64,000 nucleotides of DNA from Lysinibacillus sp. ZYM-1 (GTDB lineage Bacteria; Bacillota; Bacilli; Bacillales_A; Planococcaceae). The stretch lies in NCBI RefSeq assembly GCF_001308875.1, contig NZ_KQ465117.1, positions 62,614-126,613 of the forward strand, given 5' to 3'. Below are positions 9,548 through 17,540 of the stretch, piece by piece (position 1 is the first letter of the stretch; each line of letters opens with the position of its first letter). The position numbers were made by a program, and so were the translations under genes. The notes beneath the pieces are model-generated. The model searched no databases, was not told the DNA's origin, and was given only the letters and a program-made list of their open reading frames with translations.

Positions 9548-10394
9548 AAATGTGATGGAGGCCCTTGAGTGGGCTTCTTCTTTTTTGGTGGATAATGGTC
9601 GGGAGCAAACTGCAGCACGTATTGTTATGCAACATATACTTGGTACAAGTTATTCAGAGGTTATGCTACATTTACAGGATGAATTAACAGAGGAACAGCA
9701 AGTAAGATTTAAAGCCCTCATAGATGAGCATGCAAATGGCCGCCCAGTCCAGTATTGTGTGGGAAGTGAGGAATTTTACGGCCGTTCCTTTATTGTCGAT
9801 GAGTCTGTATTAATTCCACGACCAGAAACAGAAGAACTGATCCAGGGCACAATCAATCGTATGAATAAACTATTTCAACATCAAACTTTGAAGTTAGCGG
9901 ATATTGGTACTGGCAGTGGTGCCATTGCCATTTCAATGAAGCTGGAATGTCCGATGTTAACAGTCATAGCTACTGATTTATCCAAAGATGCATTTACGAC
10001 AGCACAAAAAAATGCACAGCGATTAGAGGCAGATATTGATTTTAGATTGGGCGATTTAACAGCTCCACTTACAGGTGAGAAATTTGATATTGTTTTATCG
10101 AACCCTCCATATATCGCTTTTGATGAGGCACAAGCAATGTCAGATGTTGTACTAGAGCATGAACCGCATAGCGCGCTATTTGCGGAAGAAGATGGTCTTA
10201 TTTTATATAGAAAATTAGCTGAGCAATTGCCAGCCTATATGAATAGACCAGCTTTGATTGGGCTAGAAATCGGTTATACACAAGGTGAAAAAGTAGCTAA
10301 GTTCTTTCAAGATAGTTTTCCACAGGCTACCATTTCGATAGAAAAAGATATTAATGGAAAACCTCGAATGATTTTTTGTGAGATTCATGTATAA
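9534..10394 (+). CDS. prmC: Release factor glutamine N5-methyltransferase
   Basis: A 286-residue SAM-dependent enzyme that methylates the glutamine of the GGQ loop of release factors. It has an N-terminal helical release-factor-binding domain (about 1-85), a SAM-binding motif [12 protein letters not shown] and the catalytic SNPPYIA typical of HemK/PrmC. It starts inside the end of prfA; ATG 9534 and ATG 9537 are both possible and differ by one residue. The partner genes are adjacent in most Firmicutes. Confidence 0.96.
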   Translation: MMTYKNVMEALEWASSFLVDNGREQTAARIVMQHILGTSYSEVMLHLQDELTEEQQVRFKALIDEHANGRPVQYCVGSEEFYGRSFIVDESVLIPRPETEELIQGTINRMNKLFQHQTLKLADIGTGSGAIAISMKLECPMLTVIATDLSKDAFTTAQKNAQRLEADIDFRLGDLTAPLTGEKFDIVLSNPPYIAFDEAQAMSDVVLEHEPHSALFAEEDGLILYRKLAEQLPAYMNRPALIGLEIGYTQGEKVAKFFQDSFPQATISIEKDINGKPRMIFCEIHV

Positions 10395-10417
10395 AGTTTC
10401 TTTATCTTGCCAACAAT
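10389..10417 (+). promoter_or_regulatory. Candidate sigma-F promoter of spoIIR
   Basis: GTATA (10389-10393), a 15-base spacer, then GCCAACAAT (10409-10417), which matches the GGNNANANT sigma-F -10 pattern with one mismatch. spoIIR is a sigma-F gene in B. subtilis. The transcript would begin almost at the Shine-Dalgarno at 10425, which is unusually close. Confidence 0.45.
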
Positions 10418-10438
10418 GTTGAGCAAGGAGGGATTTAT

Positions 10439-11029
10439 ATGTTAAATGAATACAAGATTATTAGATTACCTAAACAAAATATCTTTCTGGCATTTGCTAG
10501 ATTAGTATTAGTGGCCATTACTTTACAGCTATGTATTTTATATATTCCATCATTAGTAGGTCTTGCAAAAGAAGCTACTAATCAAGAACAAGAAAAGGAT
10601 TTTCGAATTCGTGTAATTGCTAATAGTAATACAATACAAGATCAGCAAGAGAAAGAGCAGCTTGCTGAAGATTTAAAACCATACTTTATGCAAGTAGTAG
10701 CTACTGGAATTGCAGGGAATGAGCAAATCCTTACGTTAAAACAACAAATTGAAACAAAAATAAGTGAAAATTATCCACAGATGGATACACAGGTAGTAGT
10801 TGGGGATAACTTATTTCCACCGAAAAGACAAGGAGCAGTATTATATCCACAAAATGTGTATCAATCGATTGTTGTTAAAATTGGTGATGCGCGAGGGGAT
10901 AACTGGTGGTGCAGTATATTCCCGTCCATTTGTGAGCCTGAAAAAGAAGAAGTGAAAGTAGAAGAGCCAGAAGAAAAAGAGCAAGTAACATTCTTTATTT
11001 GGGAATGGATTAAAGGACTTTTTGAATGA
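10439..11029 (+). CDS. spoIIR: Stage II sporulation protein R
   Basis: A 196-residue forespore-made signal protein needed for SpoIIGA to process pro-sigma-E in the mother cell. It has an N-terminal membrane/signal segment (about 18-40) followed by the family hallmark FRIRVIANSNTIQDQ near residue 58. The C-terminal region (about 155-185) is rich in Glu and Lys. AAGGAGG precedes ATG 10439. It sits between prmC and ywlC, as in B. subtilis. Slightly shorter than the B. subtilis protein. Confidence 0.93.
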   Translation: MLNEYKIIRLPKQNIFLAFARLVLVAITLQLCILYIPSLVGLAKEATNQEQEKDFRIRVIANSNTIQDQQEKEQLAEDLKPYFMQVVATGIAGNEQILTLKQQIETKISENYPQMDTQVVVGDNLFPPKRQGAVLYPQNVYQSIVVKIGDARGDNWWCSIFPSICEPEKEEVKVEEPEEKEQVTFFIWEWIKGLFE

Positions 11030-11030
11030 A

Positions 11031-11093
11031 TTGTTCACAAATTCAGATAACTTATACACATTTTTTAATAAGTTATAAACAATATGTGGATAA
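11031..11093. promoter_or_regulatory. DnaA-box cluster between spoIIR and ywlC
   Basis: Four DnaA-box-like nonamers fall within 63 bases: TTGTTCACA (11031-11039, one mismatch), TTATACACA (11052-11060, fits TTATNCACA), TTATAAACA (11073-11081, one mismatch) and TGTGGATAA (11085-11093, the exact reverse complement of TTATCCACA). They fill the only gap between two conserved genes. Confidence 0.5.
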
Positions 11094-11130
11094 TTCAGTA
11101 AGAACCAATAATTGAAGGTAGGTTTTAATC

Positions 11131-12165
11131 ATGGAAACCGTTTGCAAGGTTGTGGACAGTAATGTGAATAGTCAGATTAATTATACACAAGCTGTGGATA
11201 TCTTAAATGCAGGAGAGGTAGTAGCATTTCCGACAGAAACGGTTTATGGACTAGGTGCAGTTGCAACAAATGATGTGGCAGTTAAGAAGATATTTGAAGC
11301 GAAAGGTCGTCCTTCAGATAACCCTTTGATTGTTCATGTTGGTACAAAAGAGGAAGTAACGATCTATATAGAACATATTTCTGATGTAGCAAAACAATGC
11401 ATGGATTTATTTTGGCCAGGACCGTTAACGCTTGTGATGCCTGCAAAACCAAATGTATTGGCTCGAAGTGTAACGGCTGGATTATCGACTGTCGGCATCC
11501 GAATGCCAGACCATCCAGTAGCACTTACCTTATTGCAGCAGCTCGAAAAACCACTTGCCGCGCCAAGTGCTAATCGGAGCGGTAAACCGAGTCCAACAGA
11601 AGCTATCCATGTTTTAGATGATTTGGGAGGGTACATACCTTATATTTTGGATGGAGGATCTACAGGTATTGGGCTTGAGTCCACAGTATTGGATGTGACA
11701 CATGAACCTCCAGTGATTTTACGTCCAGGTGGCATTACGAAGGAAATGCTTGAAGCTAAAATAGGTCCAGTTATTCAACCAACAAAAATAGAGCAGAAGC
11801 TAGAAACGACACCAAAGGCTCCAGGCATGAAATATACACATTATGCACCAAATGCGCCTGTATACTTAATCAATTGTCATGATGAGAAAGTAAGTGAAGC
11901 TGTTCAACAACTACAACAGCAAGGACATGTGGTAGCACTTCTTGCACCTGCAAATTTTCAACATATTAAAGCTGATTTTTACTTTTCAGTAGGTGAAGCG
12001 GGTAGTAAAGAAGAAATGGGTGCTGCGTTATACAATGCACTTAGAGCATGTGATAAAACAACAGCTACCGTTATTTTAGCAACGACAACTTCCACGGAAG
12101 GTGTGGGGGCAGCTATTATGAATAGACTTGAAAAAGCCTCTGGGGGTAAATGGTATTCATTGTAG
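11131..12165 (+). CDS. ywlC: L-threonylcarbamoyladenylate synthase (Sua5/YwlC)
   Basis: A 344-residue enzyme that makes threonylcarbamoyl-AMP from threonine, bicarbonate and ATP, the first step of the t6A modification of ANN-decoding tRNAs. The YrdC/TsaC domain occupies about residues 15-205, with PTETVYGLG, KGRPSDNPLIVHV and SANRSGKPSPT. After the THYAPNAPVYLI linker the C-terminal Sua5 domain follows (about 230-344), so it is the long Sua5 form. Start ATG with AGGTAGG upstream. The gap before it carries DnaA-box-like sites. Confidence 0.95.
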   Translation: METVCKVVDSNVNSQINYTQAVDILNAGEVVAFPTETVYGLGAVATNDVAVKKIFEAKGRPSDNPLIVHVGTKEEVTIYIEHISDVAKQCMDLFWPGPLTLVMPAKPNVLARSVTAGLSTVGIRMPDHPVALTLLQQLEKPLAAPSANRSGKPSPTEAIHVLDDLGGYIPYILDGGSTGIGLESTVLDVTHEPPVILRPGGITKEMLEAKIGPVIQPTKIEQKLETTPKAPGMKYTHYAPNAPVYLINCHDEKVSEAVQQLQQQGHVVALLAPANFQHIKADFYFSVGEAGSKEEMGAALYNALRACDKTTATVILATTTSTEGVGAAIMNRLEKASGGKWYSL

Positions 12166-12177
12166 ATTAAATTAAGT

Positions 12178-12220
12178 GACAAAAGACATTGGAAAATTTA
12201 CATGTCTTTTGTCCTTTTTT
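12178..12220 (+). terminator. Intrinsic terminator after ywlC
   Basis: GACAAAAGACAT (12178-12189) pairs perfectly with ATGTCTTTTGTC (12202-12213), followed by CTTTTTT. Confidence 0.92.
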
Positions 12221-12329
12221 ATGTTCATTGATCGCATTTGTAAAACGAAAATCTTAAGTGGACAATTATGATAATAATGTATTTTCGAGCATAAAATGAT
12301 AAAATATTAGGGAGCGAAGGAGTGCATTC

Positions 12330-12827
12330 TTGCAGGGAATTCTTGCAGGTATATTAACGTCCGTTGATGTTATTGGTCTATATGTATTGCTACCGAATGT
12401 TAGATATCGCTTATTTTTATCACTATGGACAGCTGCATTGCATATGCTTTTTCCTTTATTAGGATTTGAATTAGGAAATTATTTAGTTCGTTTTCTATTA
12501 GAATGGGGACACTGGATTTCGAGTATTTTGTTATTTTGTATTGGCATGCATTTACTATTATTCTCTCAACGAGATGAAAAAGTAACAATTTCACCTGTAC
12601 TTTTAGCTGTGACTGCAAGCCTAGATACCTTTTCAGTTAGTGTTTCTTTTGGTATGCTAAACTTAGAAAAAACAATTTTCATTATGAGTGCAGGCTTGAG
12701 TGCCTTAATTTGCGCTTATGGGTCATTAGTCATTGCGCGTAGAAGCCAAGTCTTTTTTGGGAATAAAATTCAATTAGTTGCTGGGGTTATATTTATTATG
12801 ATGAGTATCCTAGCTATTCAGCAATAA
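12330..12827 (+). CDS. mntP: Manganese efflux pump MntP (YwlD)
   Basis: A 165-residue membrane protein with about six hydrophobic segments. Its internal repeat halves carry acidic residues (TSVDVIG near the start, TASLDTFSVSVSFGM near residue 95) in the positions expected for MntP-type Mn2+ exporters. It starts with TTG at 12330, with GGAG at 12319-12322; no ATG is better placed. It lies between ywlC and ywlE as ywlD/mntP does in B. subtilis. I see no Mn-sensing yybP-ykoY leader in the 109 bases after the upstream terminator. Transport function is by family. Confidence 0.8.
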   Translation: MQGILAGILTSVDVIGLYVLLPNVRYRLFLSLWTAALHMLFPLLGFELGNYLVRFLLEWGHWISSILLFCIGMHLLLFSQRDEKVTISPVLLAVTASLDTFSVSVSFGMLNLEKTIFIMSAGLSALICAYGSLVIARRSQVFFGNKIQLVAGVIFIMMSILAIQQ

Positions 12828-12851
12828 TTCAGATAGTGGAGGGTGATAAGT

Positions 12852-13292
12852 GTGAAAATATTATTTGTTTGTACAGGCAATACTTGTCGCAGTCCGATGG
12901 CAGAAGTCATATTAAAACATAAACGAATAGACAATTTAGAAGTGCGTTCAGCGGGTATCTATGCAATGCCTAATGCTCAAATGTCAGCACATGCGCAACA
13001 AGTGTTAAATGAAGCACAAATGTCTCATCAGCATTTTGCAACTCAATTATCCGTTGCGGAAATGGGATGGGCAGATTTAGTTCTAACAATGACTACTGCT
13101 CACAAAGACACTGTAATTTCGAGTTTCCCAGGAACTGATCATAAAGTATTCACATTGAAGGAGTATACGAATGAAGGCAGCCTGGAAAATGTAGTAGATC
13201 CTTACGGTGGTAATCGGGCAATATACGAAGCAACATTTGCGGAATTAAAGGAATTGGTTGATCAATTAATAAAAAAACTAGAAAAGAATTGA
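12852..13292 (+). CDS. ywlE: Protein-arginine phosphatase YwlE
   Basis: A 146-residue low-molecular-weight phosphatase that removes phosphate from arginines added by McsB. The P-loop CTGNTCRS is at residues 7-14; the Thr in that loop is the residue that gives arginine specificity in YwlE. The catalytic acid is in DPYGG near residue 117. GTG codons occur at 12843 and 12852; the second is chosen because GGAGGG lies at 12838-12843. It is 24 bases downstream of mntP, probably in one transcript. Confidence 0.94.
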   Translation: MKILFVCTGNTCRSPMAEVILKHKRIDNLEVRSAGIYAMPNAQMSAHAQQVLNEAQMSHQHFATQLSVAEMGWADLVLTMTTAHKDTVISSFPGTDHKVFTLKEYTNEGSLENVVDPYGGNRAIYEATFAELKELVDQLIKKLEKN

Positions 13293-13300
13293 GGAGCCCT

Positions 13301-14584
13301 ATGAAAAAACAATTTGGTTTACGACTTAAATTGGTGTTATTTGTGAGCGTGCTAGCATTAATTACTTACAGTATCAGTTTTATATTCATTGAATTTTTAC
13401 AACCGACTTTCTTCCCGAGTATTAATGGAAAAGTGTTTCAAGTGGTGACTTATGCATTAGGAATCACATGGTCAGGCATATTAGCTGCTATTTTCAGTGT
13501 GATCTTGATTAAACCTTTACAGCAACTTGAGCATTCTGCATCACTGGTGGCAGAGGGGAAAATTGGACAGGATGTTCAAATGCCTAAAACAAACGATGAG
13601 ATTCGTTCGGTTGCAGAGGCATTCCAACAAATGGTGCTAAATTTACGTCAAATGGTGGAAAGTATCGATCAAAATTTCCAACAGACCAATCAATCGATCA
13701 TTCAGCTCTCAGATGAAGCGGGAGTTGCCACTCGAAAAGCAGAAGGTATTGCTACTACAGTTAAGCATATTTCTGCAGGGGCCGAAGCATCTGCGACTGC
13801 TGTACAAGATACTGCTGAAGCAATTGAGGATGTACGAGCTCTTGCAACAGAAGTAAATAGTAGAGCAGAGGCATCGGCATCGCAATCTAAAGAGATTCTA
13901 CATAATTTATCAACAACAACAAATGCAATCGAAACCTTAGTAAATAGTATTCAGCAAATAGCTACTGGTAACAATGAGGCATTAAAAAGCATTCATGTAT
14001 TAGAAGAAAATGCAGGCCAAGTGGAGCGTATTATAAGCTTAGTGGGTGATATTGCTGCACAAACCAATTTGCTAGCATTAAATGCATCCATTGAAGCAGC
14101 TCGTGCGGGAGAACATGGAAAAGGCTTCGCTGTAGTTGCGGAGGAAGTTCGTGGTTTAGCAGATGAAAGTGCAAAAGCTGTCCAAGGGATTACTGCTCTG
14201 ATCCAGTCTATGCAGCAAAATGTTGAGGTCGTAGTTAAACAAATGAATGAACAGGTAGCCTTTGCAACGAAGGAAGCAGATCGAGTATCTGAAACAACGA
14301 CAGCTGTAGAAGGTATGTCATCTAATGTACATGAAATGGCAACAGCGATTGTAGAGATATCTTCACTAATTGAACAGCAGATGCACAATATTGAGACAAC
14401 TGCTCGTCAATCACAAGAAGTGGCTGCAATTGCAGAAGAAACATCAGCGGGTGCACAAGAAGTTCGTAGTGCGGCTGAAGAGCAAGCCTATGCTATTGAA
14501 CAGGTAGAGCACCTAGCACAAAGTTTAAAAAAGCAATCAGAAGCTTTGCATAAAGTGATTCAACAATTTGATCGACAGGCTTAG
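13301..14584 (+). CDS. Methyl-accepting chemotaxis protein with minimal outside loop
   Basis: A 427-residue chemoreceptor. Two membrane helices (about 9-32 and 46-70) are separated by only about 13-15 residues, so there is no extracellular ligand domain. A HAMP domain follows (about 70-125), then a long coiled-coil signalling domain with the CheW/CheA-binding tip ([21 protein letters not shown] region near residue 285). ATG 13301 is chosen with GAGGAG four bases upstream; a TTG at 13289 is the alternative. It begins nine bases after ywlE. Relative to B. subtilis it is inserted between ywlE and rpiB. Signal unknown; it may sense membrane or cytoplasmic state. Confidence 0.92.
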   Translation: MKKQFGLRLKLVLFVSVLALITYSISFIFIEFLQPTFFPSINGKVFQVVTYALGITWSGILAAIFSVILIKPLQQLEHSASLVAEGKIGQDVQMPKTNDEIRSVAEAFQQMVLNLRQMVESIDQNFQQTNQSIIQLSDEAGVATRKAEGIATTVKHISAGAEASATAVQDTAEAIEDVRALATEVNSRAEASASQSKEILHNLSTTTNAIETLVNSIQQIATGNNEALKSIHVLEENAGQVERIISLVGDIAAQTNLLALNASIEAARAGEHGKGFAVVAEEVRGLADESAKAVQGITALIQSMQQNVEVVVKQMNEQVAFATKEADRVSETTTAVEGMSSNVHEMATAIVEISSLIEQQMHNIETTARQSQEVAAIAEETSAGAQEVRSAAEEQAYAIEQVEHLAQSLKKQSEALHKVIQQFDRQA

Positions 14585-14594
14585 TCCTGAAAGG

Positions 14595-14642
14595 CTGTTT
14601 ATAAATGCGATGAAAAATCGGATTTATAGACAGTTTTTTTAT
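14595..14642 (+). terminator. Intrinsic terminator after the chemoreceptor gene
   Basis: CTGTTTATAAAT (14595-14606) pairs with ATTTATAGACAG (14622-14633) with one G-U pair, followed by nine T residues. Confidence 0.92.
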
Positions 14643-14923
14643 TTTTGGAAGAAATAGTGATATAGTTTGTCCACTGTATATAAAATGTGAAAAAAACTTT
14701 AGTAGATAGAATATTACAACAAAAGACCGTTATCCGAATTTATTAACATGATATTCACACTATCCACAGAAAAAATAACTTAAAAGTGAATGATTTTTAG
14801 CTTGTTAACAATAAATGTTCGTCTTTTAGGAGAAATCAGCATAAAAATACAAGAAAAATCGTGTTATTCTTCAGAAAGAAGTGGTACACTAAGGTTGACT
14901 ATAATTCGAAAAGAGGGAACCCA
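14643..14923. other. AT-rich intergenic region before rpiB
   Basis: No gene is seen. The stretch is A/T-rich and contains two near matches to the DnaA box, ATATTCACA (14751-14759) and CTATCCACA (14760-14768), adjacent to each other, each with one mismatch. A promoter for rpiB must lie here, but I could not choose one with confidence. Confidence 0.4.
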
Positions 14924-15361
14924 GTGAGAATAGCAATTTCTTCTGATCACGGAGGCAACAACTTACGTCGTGAGATCATGCAGCTACTAGATGAGCTTCA
15001 TATTAGCTACGAAGATTTTGGTCCACAATCTGCGGATTCAGTAGACTATCCGGATTACGCAAAGCCAGTTTCTGATGGTGTAGCGAACGGAGAATTTGAT
15101 AAAGGCATTTTAATTTGTGGCACAGGAATTGGTATGTCGATTGCCGCTAATAAGGTGAAGGGTATTCGTTGTGCATTAGTACATGATGTATTTAGTGCGA
15201 AGGCAACGCGATGCCATAATGACTCCAATATTTTAGCTATGGGTGAACGTGTCATCGGTCCAGGCCTTGCACGTGAAATTGTCCAAACATGGCTAGAAAC
15301 AGAGTTTGAAGGTGGTCGTCATACACGACGCATAGAAAAAATTACTGAACTTGAGCAATAA
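14924..15361 (+). CDS. rpiB: Ribose-5-phosphate isomerase B
   Basis: A 145-residue RpiB/LacA-family isomerase interconverting ribose 5-phosphate and ribulose 5-phosphate in the pentose phosphate pathway. SSDHGG at the N-terminus, the catalytic Cys in ILICGTGIGMSIAANK near residue 65 and the HD/ARxCHN segment near residue 98 are conserved. The frame extends to 14861, but GTG 14924 with AGAGGGAA upstream gives the family N-terminus. It is ywlF in the B. subtilis order. Confidence 0.94.
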   Translation: MRIAISSDHGGNNLRREIMQLLDELHISYEDFGPQSADSVDYPDYAKPVSDGVANGEFDKGILICGTGIGMSIAANKVKGIRCALVHDVFSAKATRCHNDSNILAMGERVIGPGLAREIVQTWLETEFEGGRHTRRIEKITELEQ

Positions 15362-15371
15362 AAGATTTATT

Positions 15372-15416
15372 CCATATATGGCATTCATTACGAATGTCAT
15401 ATATGGCATGATTTTT
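15372..15416 (+). terminator. Hairpin between rpiB and ywlG, possible weak terminator
   Basis: CCATATATGGCATTC (15372-15386) pairs with GAATGTCATATATGG (15392-15406) with one G-U pair. The following sequence is CATGATTTTT, so the U tract is displaced; it may be an attenuator or a stability element rather than a full terminator. Confidence 0.55.
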
Positions 15417-15445
15417 AATGGATATATATGAAGGAGCTGAGCTTA

Positions 15446-15988
15446 ATGGTTGTAAAAGAAATACGAACGCATTTGACTCAGTTACTCAGTGAATTTGAAG
15501 AGCAGGTAACATTACGACCTCATACAATTTTTGTCGTAGGATGCTCCACATCTGAAGTGATTGGTCAGAAAATTGGCACAGCAGGTGCATTGGAAATAGC
15601 GGAAGCGATTTTCGAGCCGTTACAAGCATTTGTAGCAAAACACCAACTACATCTAGCGTTCCAAGGTTGTGAGCATATTAACCGTGCTATTACGATGGAG
15701 GCATCAACAGCTGAACGCTTTGGCTACGATCCAGTAGCAGTAGTTCCAGTACGTACGGCAGGTGGTTCTATGTCCGCTTATGCCTATACACAATTTGCTA
15801 ACCCAGTGGTTGTTGAAACAATTCAGGCACATGCAGGTATTGATATTGGACAAACATTAATTGGCATGCATTTGAAAGCAGTGGCTGTCCCAGTACGCAC
15901 ATCAGTGAAAATGGTGGGAGAAGCGGTTGTGACGATTGCAACAACACGTCCAAAGCTAATTGGCGGAGAACGTGCTGTATATAAATAA
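15446..15988 (+). CDS. ywlG: YwlG family protein (UPF0340)
   Basis: A 180-residue protein of the conserved YwlG family; biochemical role unknown. Visible features are a [11 protein letters not shown] motif near residue 31 and a central [10 protein letters not shown] block with Cys and His. ATG 15446 is chosen with AAGGAG nine bases upstream, over ATG 15428. Position between rpiB and glyA matches B. subtilis and supports the call. The next gene, glyA, starts 26 bases later. Confidence 0.88.
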   Translation: MVVKEIRTHLTQLLSEFEEQVTLRPHTIFVVGCSTSEVIGQKIGTAGALEIAEAIFEPLQAFVAKHQLHLAFQGCEHINRAITMEASTAERFGYDPVAVVPVRTAGGSMSAYAYTQFANPVVVETIQAHAGIDIGQTLIGMHLKAVAVPVRTSVKMVGEAVVTIATTRPKLIGGERAVYK

Positions 15989-16014
15989 TTAAGGATACTA
16001 GGAGGCTTTTTCTA

Positions 16015-17256
16015 ATGGCATATGAAAAATTAGCAGTACAAGACAAAGCAATATTAGAAGGAATTCTTGCAGAAAAAAAACGTCAACAAGCAAATATCGA
16101 ATTGATTGCATCTGAAAATTTTGTATCCGAAGCAGTTATGGAAGCGCAAGGCTCAGTACTGACAAATAAATACGCAGAAGGTTATCCTGGAAAACGTTAC
16201 TATGGTGGCTGTGAACATGTAGACGTAGTTGAAGATATCGCACGTGATCGTGTGAAAGAGATTTTTGGTGCAGAATACGCGAACGTGCAACCACACTCTG
16301 GTGCACAAGCGAATATGGCTGTATACCACACAATTTTAGAACCAGGGGATACGGTTCTTGGTATGAACCTTTCTCATGGTGGTCACTTAACACATGGATC
16401 TCCTGTAAACTTCTCTGGTATTCTTTATAATTTTGTGGAATACGGTGTAACAAAAGAATCACAAGTTATCGATTATGAGGATGTACGTCAAAAAGCATTA
16501 GAACATAAGCCAAAACTTATTGTTGCTGGTGCTTCTGCATACCCACGTGAAATTGACTTCTCTAAATTCCGCGAAATCGCAGATGAAGTAGGTGCATACT
16601 TCATGGTGGATATGGCACATATTGCTGGTCTTGTAGCTGTTGGTGAACATCCATCTCCAGTTCCATATGCAGACTTTGTTACCTCAACTACACATAAAAC
16701 ATTACGTGGACCACGTGGTGGATTAATTCTTGCTTCAAAAGAGTGGGAGCAAAAATTAAACAAATCAGTATTCCCAGGAATTCAGGGTGGACCATTAATG
16801 CATGTCATCGCTGCTAAAGCAGTAGCATTTGGCGAAGTATTACAACCTGAATTTAAAGACTATGCAAAACAAATTAAATCAAATGCGAAAGCTTTAGCAG
16901 AAGTACTTATTGCTGAGGGTGTTGAAATTGTATCTGGCGGTACAGATAACCACTTATTACTATTGAACGTTAAATCTCTTGGTCTAACAGGTAAAGTAGC
17001 AGAACATGCACTAGACGAAGTGGGCATTACAACTAACAAAAATACAATCCCTTACGATACGGAATCTCCATTTGTTACTTCGGGTATTCGTATTGGTACA
17101 CCAGCAGTTACTTCTCGCGGCTTTAAAGAAGAAGATATGAAAGAAGTTGGTGCAATTATTGCAGCAGTTCTTAAAAACCCTGAAGATGAAACAGTTAAAG
17201 CGGAAGCAAAAGATCGCGTAAAAGCATTAACTGATAGACATCCATTGTACGCATAA
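16015..17256 (+). CDS. glyA: Serine hydroxymethyltransferase
   Basis: A 413-residue PLP enzyme that converts serine and tetrahydrofolate to glycine and methylene-tetrahydrofolate, the main source of one-carbon units. The PLP lysine is in [12 protein letters not shown] near residue 226; the N-terminal substrate region [11 protein letters not shown] is intact. Full family length. AGGAGG lies upstream of ATG 16015. Ends 12 bases before a strong terminator. Confidence 0.98.
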   Translation: MAYEKLAVQDKAILEGILAEKKRQQANIELIASENFVSEAVMEAQGSVLTNKYAEGYPGKRYYGGCEHVDVVEDIARDRVKEIFGAEYANVQPHSGAQANMAVYHTILEPGDTVLGMNLSHGGHLTHGSPVNFSGILYNFVEYGVTKESQVIDYEDVRQKALEHKPKLIVAGASAYPREIDFSKFREIADEVGAYFMVDMAHIAGLVAVGEHPSPVPYADFVTSTTHKTLRGPRGGLILASKEWEQKLNKSVFPGIQGGPLMHVIAAKAVAFGEVLQPEFKDYAKQIKSNAKALAEVLIAEGVEIVSGGTDNHLLLLNVKSLGLTGKVAEHALDEVGITTNKNTIPYDTESPFVTSGIRIGTPAVTSRGFKEEDMKEVGAIIAAVLKNPEDETVKAEAKDRVKALTDRHPLYA

Positions 17257-17268
17257 TATCATACTAGG

Positions 17269-17312
17269 ACTGTGTTTAAAGTGGACTTTTCACTTTAAAT
17301 ACAGTTTTTTTA
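17269..17312 (+). terminator. Intrinsic terminator after glyA
   Basis: ACTGTGTTTAAAGTG (17269-17283) pairs with CACTTTAAATACAGT (17291-17305) with one G-U pair and is followed by a T run. Confidence 0.93.
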
Positions 17313-17540
17313 TTTTGAAAATATCGGGCGAAACTATAAAATACATCTTTTTTCTAATTGAGTAGAATAATCCTCTTATTTTTGAATAAATTTACATATA
17401 ATCAGTATAAAGGGGTATATTATAGTTGGCTGAGGACAGATAGTGTCCTGGAAAAGAAGTTTTTTTCAATAAAAGTGAAAATTTAATTAAATTTTATGTA
17501 CAATGGAATTGGGATGAAGTGATAGAGACGGAGGGGTTGG

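Noticed and set aside
12257-12290. Possible metal-regulator site (TATGATAATAATG) before mntP
   Set aside because: It matches neither an MntR site nor a yybP-ykoY Mn riboswitch, and AT-rich matches of this size are common.
17257-17540. Possible c-di-GMP riboswitch before the EAL protein gene
   Set aside because: Apart from the glyA terminator, no GEMM-like conserved core is present.
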